A DNA stretch of 5,040 nt from an uncultured Acidobacteriota bacterium (GTDB lineage Bacteria; Acidobacteriota; Terriglobia; Terriglobales; Acidobacteriaceae), in the NCBI GenBank assembly GCA_903832475.1, contig CAILBQ010000456.1, forward strand, positions 1 through 5,040, in the 5' to 3' direction. The position numbers and the translations under genes were made by a program. This document shows, one piece after another, positions 1-3,843 of the stretch; position 1 is the stretch's first letter, and the number at the start of each line of letters is the position of its first letter. Below the pieces are notes generated by a model. That model did not search any database. It was not told the DNA's origin and saw nothing but the letters and a program-made list of their open reading frames with translations.

Positions 1-35
1 GGGCTTCGGGTGTTGCGGACTTTTCCTGGAAAAAC

Positions 36-55
36 GGGGGGGAGGGGGGAGGGGG
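36..55 (+). other. G-rich tract
   Basis: Three guanine runs of 7, 6 and 5 bases are separated by single adenines, making a 20-base pure purine tract. The first run is long enough to be split, so a four-tract G-quadruplex is possible on this strand. The tract lies 35 bases past the stop of the minus-strand gene 91-558, so a read-through transcript of that gene would carry a C-rich stretch here. A short inverted repeat (TTTTCC, one base, GGAAAA, 21-33) follows beyond it. No function is demonstrated; a role in ending transcription is only a guess. Confidence 0.5.
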
Positions 56-90
56 TATGCATTTTGTCCCAAATTCTCTCCCTATGTCGT

Positions 91-558
91 TCATGATGTT
101 TGGTTTGGACTTGGTTTCGCGGGGTGTTTTTGCGACTTTTTGCGACATTTTTCGCGACGTTTTGGTGAGGGCAACGCGCCGAAGGCGACCTGGGCGGCGT
201 AGAGGAGCTTGGTGCCGTCGGAGTGGGAAAAGACGCCCATGAGCATGCCGTGGGCGACGCAGGCGATGAAGTCGCGGACGTTGTCGGCTCCGCAGAGCTT
301 GGGGACAGAAGAGCAATAGGCCAGCTTGCCGGCCTCGAAGGCTTCTTCGACGCTCTTGCCTTCCTTGATCTTTTCCTCTTTCATGTGGAGGTACATCTCG
401 CAGCAGAGTTCGACGGCGAGATTGACGGCGGGGTACATCTGCTCTGCGAGCTGCTCTCCGAGGCGGCGGAGGGTCGCGGAATCGAGTTTGGCGTAGGGAT
501 TCGGTTTGGTCGAGTTTGCCGGCTCGGCCGCTTCGGCCTGGTTGAGATCGTCAGACAT
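91..558 (-). CDS. Conserved-looking hypothetical protein, 155 aa
   Basis: I do not recognise the family. The start ATG (558-556) is preceded on the minus strand by GGGAG with a spacing of seven bases, and the stop is TGA at 93-91. The protein looks real: a polar N-terminus (about residues 1-25), a helical middle rich in Leu, Glu and Ala containing six cysteines (CC, C, C, C pattern plus one near the tail), and a strongly basic C-terminus of about 25 residues ending in KPSPNQTS. There is no signal peptide or membrane helix; the short hydrophobic stretch near residues 95-110 (FIACVAHGMLMGVF) is more likely a buried helix. It is transcribed away from the toxin-antitoxin genes and appears monocistronic in the window. 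The long plus-strand frame over the same DNA is Gly/Arg rich and looks like a shadow. Function unknown; confidence applies to its being a gene. Confidence 0.75.
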   Translation of the reverse strand: MSDDLNQAEAAEPANSTKPNPYAKLDSATLRRLGEQLAEQMYPAVNLAVELCCEMYLHMKEEKIKEGKSVEEAFEAGKLAYCSSVPKLCGADNVRDFIACVAHGMLMGVFSHSDGTKLLYAAQVAFGALPSPKRREKCRKKSQKHPAKPSPNQTS

Positions 559-776
559 CGTTCTGCTCCCAGCGGGCGTTTGGGGAAGGCAACGGAGCCG
601 CTATTCCAGTGTGCGCGTTTGGGGGGAATTAACACGCAACGTGGAAAGGAAATAAATTTGCGAGGGGACGGTGGCGGAAGACCGCGGTTGGCGCGGGTTT
701 TCGTTGTATTTGGAACGGGGGGCTGGGGCGCAAAGAAGTCCGGCGGGCTTGACAGGAGATGAAGGACGGTTTGTTG

Positions 777-795
777 AGGCGCATGCGCTGCGCCT
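777..795 (+). repeat. GC-rich hairpin followed by T run
   Basis: AGGCGCA (777-783) and TGCGCCT (789-795) form a seven-base-pair stem around a five-base loop, followed by TTT (796-798). It also contains the 10-base perfect palindrome GCGCATGCGC (779-788). It resembles a weak intrinsic terminator on the plus strand, but no plus-strand gene ends upstream of it in the window, so a terminator role is doubtful. Confidence 0.35.
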
Positions 796-843
796 TTTGA
801 CATTCGGAATTCTCGTTTTCAGAGGCGGCAATTTGGGGTGCCC

Positions 844-930
844 GCCCACTCATCGCGATGAGGCTGCGCCGAACGGCGTACAGGTTTTTCAGCGAACCTG
901 CGAAATTTCGCTGATGGGGAATGAGTGGGC
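844..930. repeat. Element with 10-bp inverted ends
   Basis: GCCCACTCAT (844-853) recurs as its exact inverse ATGAGTGGGC (921-930), bounding an 87-base element. Inside lie the perfect 14-base palindrome CTCATCGCGATGAG (849-862) and a second inverted pair, CAGCGAA (890-896) with TTCGCTG (907-913). The left part (835-884) is related to 1733-1781, sharing the identical 15-base core at 843-857 and 1740-1754. It looks like a dispersed palindromic (REP/MITE-like) repeat of the genome with no coding capacity. Confidence 0.6.
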
Positions 931-937
931 CACCTGC

Positions 938-954
938 CGATTCTTTCAGAATCG
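938..954. repeat. Hairpin with CT-TTC-AG centre
   Basis: CGATTCT and AGAATCG form a perfect seven-base-pair stem with loop TTC. The centre matches that of the hairpin at 3361-3373 although the stems differ. Confidence 0.5.
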
Positions 955-969
955 AGGGGTAGACAGCAG

Positions 970-984
970 TACGGCTTAGCCGTA
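970..984. repeat. Hairpin just upstream of brnT
   Basis: TACGGC and GCCGTA pair around loop TTA, ending ten bases before the GTG start of the BrnT gene. In RNA it would place a six-base-pair stem right beside the ribosome binding region. It may equally be one more dispersed hairpin; it also contains the in-frame stop (977-979) that limits how far upstream brnT can start. Confidence 0.45.
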
Positions 985-994
985 TCATGCGAGG

Positions 995-1273
995 GTGAAG
1001 TACGACTGGGACCCGGTCAAGGATGCGTCGAATGTGCGCAAGCATGGGTTCTCTTTGTCGGAAGGGGTACCTGCACTCGAAGACCCGAATCAAGATTCTT
1101 GGATTGATGATCGTTTCGATTATGGCGAGGAGCGATTCGTGACACTCGGTATGGGAGAAGCCCAAATTTTAATTGTGGTCAGCGTTGAGCGCGACGGGGA
1201 TACGATTCGGATCCTGTCGGTGAGGAAGGCAGATGGCGAAGAAGAATCCTGGTATTATTTCGGTCGTTCATGA
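995..1273 (+). CDS. brnT: BrnT-family (DUF497) ribonuclease toxin
   Basis: BrnT proteins are RelE-fold ribonucleases that arrest growth by cutting RNA and are neutralised by a partner encoded just downstream. At 92 aa this one has the usual family length and layout: a DWDPVKDASNVRKHGFSL start (about residues 4-21), the central EERFVTLG block, then a hydrophobic strand leading into ERDGDTIRILSVRKA and the terminal ESWYY, all family hallmarks. The start is GTG at 995-997: an in-frame TAG at 977-979 rules out anything longer than six extra codons and no ATG lies between them. Its only Shine-Dalgarno-like match, GAGG at 991-994, directly abuts the start, so translation is probably weak, which suits a toxin. 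A three-codon frame (ATG 987, TGA 996-998) overlaps the start as GTGA. The 3' end overlaps the antitoxin gene by 41 nt in another frame. Family assignment is firm; activity is inferred. Confidence 0.9.
   Translation: MKYDWDPVKDASNVRKHGFSLSEGVPALEDPNQDSWIDDRFDYGEERFVTLGMGEAQILIVVSVERDGDTIRILSVRKADGEEESWYYFGRS
1222..1229 (+). promoter_or_regulatory. Ribosome binding site of antitoxin, inside brnT
   Basis: GAGGAAGG lies four bases before the ATG at 1233, a far better match than the site of the toxin gene. It supports the upstream start for the antitoxin and hence the long gene overlap. The stronger site fits the expectation that antitoxin is made in excess of toxin. Confidence 0.75.
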
Positions 1274-1610
1274 GCGCGGAGATGTGCCATTTCCGAGTAA
1301 AACGGATTGGGCTCGCGTGCACGCGATTACGGACGCGGAGATTCGTGCGGCGGCGCTGGATGATCCGGACACGATTCCCGCGCCGGTTTTTGCTCAATCG
1401 GGATTGCATCGCATTGTGAATACGAAAAAGCTGCGCGACCGGCTGGGGCTGACGCAGGAGGCATTTGCGGCGATGTACCGGATTCCGGTGGGGACGCTGC
1501 GGGATTGGGAGCAGGGGCGGAAGCGGCCGGATGCTCCGGCGCGGGCGTATTTGCTGGTGATCGAGAAGAATCCGCAGGTGGTGGCGGAGATGCTGGGGCC
1601 GGCGGCTTAG
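1233..1610 (+). CDS. Antitoxin: BrnA-like N-terminus, Xre-type HTH C-terminus
   Basis: This 125-aa protein is the likely partner and neutraliser of the BrnT toxin encoded upstream, and probably represses their shared promoter. Residues about 24-50 (TDWARVHAITDAEIRAAALD followed by DPDTIP) resemble the toxin-binding N-terminus of BrnA/DUF4415 antitoxins. Residues about 66-101 form a helix-turn-helix: LRDRLGLTQEAFAAMYRIP, then recognition helix VGTLRDWEQGRKRPD; a helix with IEKNP follows. Classical BrnA ends in a ribbon-helix-helix domain instead, so this is a variant. The ATG at 1233 has an excellent ribosome binding site; a GTG at about 1284 preceded by GGAG is a possible shorter start that would still keep both domains. 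The overlap with brnT couples the two genes. A decayed copy of its last 41 codons is at 2580-2686. Domain calls come from recognised motifs; pairing is inferred from position. Confidence 0.9.
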   Translation: MAKKNPGIISVVHERGDVPFPSKTDWARVHAITDAEIRAAALDDPDTIPAPVFAQSGLHRIVNTKKLRDRLGLTQEAFAAMYRIPVGTLRDWEQGRKRPDAPARAYLLVIEKNPQVVAEMLGPAA

Positions 1611-1651
1611 GGGCCGGTCGGGGTTTCAGACCATTTCGGGACTTCGGGGAT

Positions 1652-1703
1652 GCGGACCCAGGACATTGCCCTGGGCTGGTATGGTGGCGCGCCTTTGGCG
1701 CTT
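1652..1703 (+). repeat. 52-bp dispersed repeat, copy 1
   Basis: This matches 3393-3444 over 52 bases with four mismatches by hand count and no gaps. It contains an imperfect CCCAGG...CCTGGG hairpin (1657-1675) followed by a GGCGCGCCTTTGGCGC-type palindrome-rich segment. The copy at 3393 has the perfect hairpin. It lies between the ends of two convergent transcripts. Confidence 0.75.
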
Positions 1704-1732
1704 CGGAATCGCGATCTAAAGACTTGAATTAG

Positions 1733-1781
1733 GGGGATGCGCCCACTCATCGCGCTAAGGCTGCGATGAATGGGGCACAGG
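1733..1781 (+). repeat. Palindromic dispersed repeat, relative of 835-884
   Basis: It shares the 15-base core at 1740-1754 with 843-857. TCATCGC (1747-1753) and GCGATGA (1763-1769) form a stem that extends imperfectly to GCCC and GGGGC at the ends. Its right part, GCGATGAATGGGGCACAG (1763-1780), recurs exactly at 3544-3561. It lies 24 bases beyond the stop of the minus-strand repressor gene and could act as that operon's terminator structure, although there is no T run. Confidence 0.6.
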
Positions 1782-1804
1782 TCAGGCGAGATTGCTCTCT
1801 TCAT

Positions 1805-2059
1805 TCAGGTTTGCGCGCGATTGCCGGCGTTGGCATCCCACTGGAAGACTTCTCCGAGCTGTACGCTGAAGACGTCGGCAATGCGGAAGGCCGCCTCCAG
1901 CGTGGGGGAATACTTGCCTGATTCGATGGCGGCGATGGTTTGCCGGGTGACACCGATGCGCTCGCCCAACTCAGCCTGAGACATTTCTCCGTGGTGAAAG
2001 CGGAGGGTGCGGATGCGATTGGAAATTAGACCTGGCTTGGGGACTGGCTCTGCCATCAT
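1805..2059 (-). CDS. Small Xre/YozG-like HTH transcriptional regulator, 84 aa
   Basis: A single-domain DNA-binding protein of the Xre (Cro/C1) superfamily. The helix-turn-helix spans about residues 14-70: IRTLRFHHGEMSQAELGERI, then GVTRQTIAAIESGKYSPTLE (recognition helix about 38-47), then AFRIADVFSVQLGEVFQW. The 'RQTIxxIExGKYxP' and 'EVFxW' motifs are typical of short YozG-like regulators, which are often encoded beside a small membrane protein. I start it at ATG 2059 (MMAEP), where ATGA overlaps the TGA stop of the upstream membrane gene by four bases and GCAGGCAGGC supplies a ribosome site; the second ATG at 2056 is equally usable. A longer frame reaching 2176 exists, but its extension has shadow-like composition. 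It probably represses its own operon by binding the AT-rich region near 2532-2551. The last 14 residues are a polar tail. Confidence 0.92.
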   Translation of the reverse strand: MMAEPVPKPGLISNRIRTLRFHHGEMSQAELGERIGVTRQTIAAIESGKYSPTLEAAFRIADVFSVQLGEVFQWDANAGNRAQT

Positions 2060-2481
2060 GCCTGCCTGCGATAGTTGACAACAGCGATGCCGTAGCGCAC
2101 GACTTCTGCGACAACGATCATGAAAATGGTCGCATTGACGATGGGCCAGCCGCTGGTGCTGAAAGGCATGAAGCATCCGACTAGAATCATGCCGGCCATC
2201 AGGACGTAATAGGCGATTGCGACCGAGCGGCTATCGATGGCGCGATCGCGTTCGTCGGGTGGAATGCGCGCTTCCTGCGGAGAGCCATGACGGATCAACA
2301 GGTAGCCGATCCCCAGGATGAGCACCCGTGCGACCGAAACGGCGCACAGGAAGCCAATCTGGCGCAAGTCGGGCAAGGGCCGGGGCGGGAGATACCCGGC
2401 GTTGATGATGGCGAAGTAGGGGACGTAGGCAACGGTCATGGCAATCAGCGACAGCCAGGCGATTTTTTCTCGGTACGGCAT
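2056..2481 (-). CDS. Four-helix membrane protein, DUF2178-like
   Basis: A 141-aa integral membrane protein of unknown function. Four hydrophobic segments are visible at about residues 9-28, 42-63, 86-107 and 113-135, with a cytoplasmic-looking loop PPDERDRAIDSRS (74-86) between the second and third. This 'DERDxxI' loop ahead of a helix, together with an adjacent Xre regulator, is typical of the DUF2178-type membrane proteins found paired with YozG-like repressors in bacteria and archaea; I am fairly but not fully sure of the family name. The ATG at 2481 is preceded by AGAAAGGA at suitable spacing. The gene comes first in a two-gene operon and overlaps the regulator gene by four bases, implying translational coupling. 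A role as a sensor or effector controlled by that regulator is inferred; no enzymatic residues are evident. Confidence 0.88.
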   Translation of the reverse strand: MPYREKIAWLSLIAMTVAYVPYFAIINAGYLPPRPLPDLRQIGFLCAVSVARVLILGIGYLLIRHGSPQEARIPPDERDRAIDSRSVAIAYYVLMAGMILVGCFMPFSTSGWPIVNATIFMIVVAEVVRYGIAVVNYRRQA

Positions 2482-2509
2482 TTTCTGATCCTTTCTGAAG
2501 CAGGAGCTT

Positions 2510-2548
2510 AGTGTAATAAATTATCGACATTATGTAAATTATTATTAA
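2510..2548 (-). promoter_or_regulatory. Candidate promoter(s) of membrane protein/regulator operon
   Basis: Reading the minus strand, TTTACA (2538-2533) is followed after 17 bases by TACACT (2515-2510). An overlapping alternative is TTAATA (2548-2543), 17 bases, GATAAT (2525-2520). Either would start transcription a few tens of bases before the ATG at 2481. The area from about 2511 to 2570 is strikingly AT-rich compared with the GC-rich surroundings. Sequence match only. Confidence 0.55.
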
Positions 2549-2551
2549 CAT
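2532..2551. promoter_or_regulatory. Candidate operator, imperfect 20-bp palindrome
   Basis: ATGTAAATTA and TTATTAACAT are inverted copies matching at eight of ten positions. The site overlaps both candidate -35 boxes of the minus-strand operon. A smaller palindrome, ACATTATGT (2527-2535), overlaps it. The size suits a dimer of the HTH protein encoded at 1805-2059, so autorepression is a reasonable inference. AT-rich DNA makes chance palindromes likely, hence the low confidence. Confidence 0.35.
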
Positions 2552-2579
2552 ATAAGTAGATAAAGCGTACATCGACGAT

Positions 2580-2686
2580 CGGGTGGGGACGCTGCGGGAT
2601 TGGGACCAGGGGCGCGGAAGCGTATTTTGCTGGTGATGGAGAAGGGCCCGCGGGCGGTGGAGGAGATGCTGGGGCCGACGGCGTGA
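2580..2686 (+). pseudogene. Truncated, frameshifted copy of the HTH antitoxin 3' end
   Basis: Positions 2583-2686 align with 1488-1610, the last 41 codons of the intact antitoxin. By hand about 89 of 101 aligned bases match, with the first 24 (2582-2605) identical. The copy has a two-base insertion, a 22-base deletion after GAAG, and one extra T. Read directly it gives VGTLRDWDQGR and soon stops; after the indels the correct frame resumes as LLVMEKGPRAVEEMLGPTA and ends at TGA 2684-2686. The N-terminal part, the first HTH helices and any toxin gene are absent: upstream DNA changes abruptly to the AT-rich promoter of the neighbouring operon. A weak match may extend back to GTAC at 2567. Its orientation is the same as the intact gene's. 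Confidence 0.85.
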
Positions 2687-2760
2687 GGAACAGGGGTACA
2701 GAGTAGGGATTCGCTTCGCCGCGGCTCAGGGCTGGGTGGAGAATCGGGGTAGGATGGTTT

Positions 2761-2767
2761 GAGGAGG
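2761..2767 (+). promoter_or_regulatory. Ribosome binding site of DUF433 antitoxin gene
   Basis: GAGGAGG sits five bases before the ATG at 2773 and fixes that start. I found no clear promoter in the 86 bases between the pseudogene and this gene. Confidence 0.7.
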
Positions 2768-2772
2768 CGGCG

Positions 2773-3000
2773 ATGGCTGCTTTGGATTGGTCGAAGTGTT
2801 CGGCGGTGGAGAGCGTACCGGGCAAGGTTAGCGGCGCCTGGGTATTTCGGGGGACGCGGATGCCGGTGCAGACCGTGTTCGACAACCTCGAAGCCGGCAT
2901 GTCGGTGGAGGAGATTACTGAGGTCTTTGATGTGACTCCGGAGGAAGTGCGGGCGGTGCTGCACTTTGCCAGCGAGAGCCTTGCGACAGCGGTTCGATGA
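2773..3000 (+). CDS. DUF433 (VapB45-type) antitoxin
   Basis: A 75-aa DUF433 protein, the usual antitoxin partner of DUF5615 PIN-like toxins. The family signature is visible in order: a conserved Gly block and VFRGTRMPVQTVFDNLEAG (about residues 24-42; GTR is the hallmark), SVEEITEVFDVTPEEVRAVL (44-63) forming the helix-turn-helix-like part, and a final HFA-containing helix. DUF433 domains are small and winged/homeodomain-like, thought to bind both promoter DNA and toxin. The ATG has a strong ribosome site. Its TGA stop overlaps the toxin start as ATGA (2997-3000), so the pair is translated together, antitoxin first, the opposite order from the BrnT pair upstream. Length is normal for the family, with no sign of decay. 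Family call firm; neutralising role inferred. Confidence 0.92.
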   Translation: MAALDWSKCSAVESVPGKVSGAWVFRGTRMPVQTVFDNLEAGMSVEEITEVFDVTPEEVRAVLHFASESLATAVR

Positions 3001-3323
3001 AGATCCTGTTCGATAACGGAACTCCGAATCCCATTGCAAACAGTCTCATTGGCCGCGAGGTCACGTTTGCGAGACAGATTGGGTGGCATGAGTTGAGCAA
3101 TGGTGAGCTGATTCAGCAGGCCGAAGATGCCGGATATGACGTGCTGCTCAGCACGGATAAGAACATCCGGTACCAGCAGAATCTCAGCGGACGGAGGATC
3201 GCCCTGGTAATTCGTGGCAATTCGCTCTGGCCGGTGGTTCGGCTGCATGTGGATTTGATTGCGGACGCGGTGAATGCGTGCACGCCAGGGAGCTATACCG
3301 AGGTTCCGATTCCGTTTCGGTAG
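2997..3323 (+). CDS. DUF5615 PIN-like (VapC45-type) toxin
   Basis: A 108-aa protein of the DUF5615/PIN-like family, predicted to be a metal-dependent ribonuclease toxin held in check by the DUF433 protein encoded just before it. The start KILFDNGTPNPIANSL carries the first expected acidic residue (D6). E32 (WHELSNGELI) and D44/D48 lie in the helix region, and LSTDKNI carries the next active-site aspartate (D54). A strand with VIRGNSLW and the terminal helix HVDLIADAV complete the fold. All three acidic positions are present, so it looks intact. The gene begins at the ATGA overlap with the antitoxin stop and ends at TAG 3321-3323. No terminator directly follows. The family call rests on recognised motifs; the RNase activity and its target are not shown by sequence. 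Confidence 0.9.
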   Translation: MKILFDNGTPNPIANSLIGREVTFARQIGWHELSNGELIQQAEDAGYDVLLSTDKNIRYQQNLSGRRIALVIRGNSLWPVVRLHVDLIADAVNACTPGSYTEVPIPFR

Positions 3324-3360
3324 ATGGGGAAGGATGGCCCAGACGGTGAATCGATGGGTT

Positions 3361-3373
3361 GGGCTTTCAGCCC
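3361..3373. repeat. Hairpin with CT-TTC-AG centre
   Basis: GGGCT and AGCCC pair around TTC. The centre is the same as in 938-954, with a different stem. Confidence 0.45.
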
Positions 3374-3392
3374 TGATCTCAACTTGGGCGGG

Positions 3393-3444
3393 GCGGACCC
3401 AGGGCGTTGCCCTGGGCTGGGATGGTGGCGGGCCTTTGGCGCTT
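3393..3444 (+). repeat. 52-bp dispersed repeat, copy 2
   Basis: It matches 1652-1703 with four mismatches. CCCAGGGC (3398-3405) and GCCCTGGG (3409-3416) form a perfect eight-base-pair stem with loop GTT. The two copies lie in the same orientation and bracket the region 1704-3392, which contains the regulator operon, the antitoxin relic and the DUF433/DUF5615 pair. Confidence 0.78.
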
Positions 3445-3460
3445 GATGGGGTAGTCGACT

Positions 3461-3536
3461 CACATCTCAGTAGCGAGATGTGGGACATCCGGCGCTGGGG
3501 GGGCGGCGATCCCACATCTCAAAATCGAGATGTGGG
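3461..3536. repeat. Twin hairpins with the same stem
   Basis: CACATCTC...GAGATGTG forms one hairpin at 3461-3482 (loop AGTAGC). The same arms extended to CCCACATCTC...GAGATGTGGG form a second at 3511-3536 (ten base pairs, loop AAAATC). The loops differ while the stems agree. The arms could also pair across the two hairpins, giving alternative folds. Confidence 0.7.
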
Positions 3537-3653
3537 GCACCCGGCGATGAATGGGGCACAGCTTTTTTGCCAGCCTGAGAAATTGGGGGGCCGGGTGGAT
3601 GAATGGGCACCTGCCCGTGGTTAGGCTTTTGTGGCGGTACACCAAGGGAGCAG

Positions 3654-3733
3654 CAGATTCCCCTGATGGGAATGACAGAAAGAAGAGCAAGAACAAAGGC
3701 AACCGCAGATCCTTCGCTGCGCTCAGGATGACA
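3654..3733 (+). repeat. Composite ~80-bp dispersed repeat, copy 1
   Basis: The first half, CAGATTCCCCTGATGGGAAT then GACAG (3654-3678), carries an ATTCCC/GGGAAT inverted pair. About 25 purine-rich bases follow, then GATCCTTCGCTGCGCTCAGG and ATGACA (3708-3733), itself bounded by ATCCT/AGGAT. The same two blocks in the same order and spacing are at 4857-4934. This is a typical dispersed repeat of acidobacterial genomes in my recollection. Confidence 0.75.
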
Positions 3734-3754
3734 AAGTTGAGATGCGGACAAGCA

Positions 3755-3792
3755 AAGACAGAGGCCGTTCCGTGGGGAACGGCCCCTGTCTT
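3755..3792 (-). terminator. Terminator-like hairpin downstream of sdhB
   Basis: Arms 3755-3771 and 3776-3792 pair as AAGACAG/CTGTCTT, one mismatch, then GGCCGTTCC/GGAACGGCC around loop GTGG: 16 pairs in all. It begins 52 bases past the sdhB stop. The tail on the minus strand (TGCTTGTCC after CTTT) is only weakly T-rich, so it may terminate, or protect the 3' end of, the sdh transcript. It is by far the strongest stem in the window. Confidence 0.6.
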
Positions 3793-3805
3793 GGCTTTTG
3801 CATTT

Positions 3806-3823
3806 GCCTGCGCGCACGCAGGC
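3806..3823 (-). repeat. Small hairpin just past the sdhB stop
   Basis: GCCTGCG and CGCAGGC form a seven-base-pair stem with loop CGCA, 21 bases beyond the sdhB stop. On the minus strand it is followed by AAATGCAAAAG, not by a T run, so it is not an intrinsic terminator alone. Confidence 0.45.
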
Positions 3824-3843
3824 GGACCGCTGGACGCGAAGTC

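Larger units (their letters stand above)
559..994. other. Gene-free spacer with hairpins
   Basis: I see no credible gene in these 436 bases; the open frames are Gly/Arg/Pro-rich and run across repeats. The left part must hold the promoter of the minus-strand gene at 558, but I could not find a convincing -35/-10 pair. TTGACA occurs at 749-754 and 797-802 on the plus strand, in neither case with a good -10 at 16-18 bases. The right half is made of palindromic elements that are listed separately. Confidence 0.6.
3324..3843. other. Repeat-filled spacer between toxin gene and sdhB
   Basis: I find no gene in these 520 bases. Two convergent transcripts end here. The space consists almost wholly of hairpins and dispersed repeats: GGGCT-TTC-AGCCC at 3361-3373, the 52-bp repeat, twin hairpins, an 18-base repeat unit at 3544-3561 identical to 1763-1780, a composite 80-bp repeat and terminator-like hairpins next to sdhB. 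Open frames across it are shadows. Confidence 0.7.

Noticed and set aside
223..762. Long plus-strand open frame (179 codons)
   Set aside because: It lies antisense to the more protein-like 155-aa gene, is rich in Gly and Arg, and runs into non-coding spacer; it looks like a GC-rich shadow.
749..825. Promoter for brnT from TTGACA at 749 or 797
   Set aside because: No acceptable -10 box occurs 16-18 bases downstream of either hexamer, and both are about 200 bases from the start codon.
671..979. Plus-strand open frame of 102 codons before brnT
   Set aside because: Its second half is translated from the palindromic repeat at 835-954 and there is no recognisable domain.
2060..2176. N-terminal extension of the HTH regulator to the ATG at 2176
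   Set aside because: The extension overlaps the membrane gene, is rich in His, Arg and Cys, and does not look like protein; the ATGA start at 2059 fits the domain and the operon.
2508..3515. 335-codon minus-strand open frame
   Set aside because: It is antisense to the clear DUF433/DUF5615 pair and the antitoxin relic, Pro/Ser/Arg-rich, and crosses repeats.
3461..3536. Possible CRISPR array from the repeated CACATCTC arms
   Set aside because: Only two short hairpins with dyad arms, no regular spacers, no further units and no cas genes.
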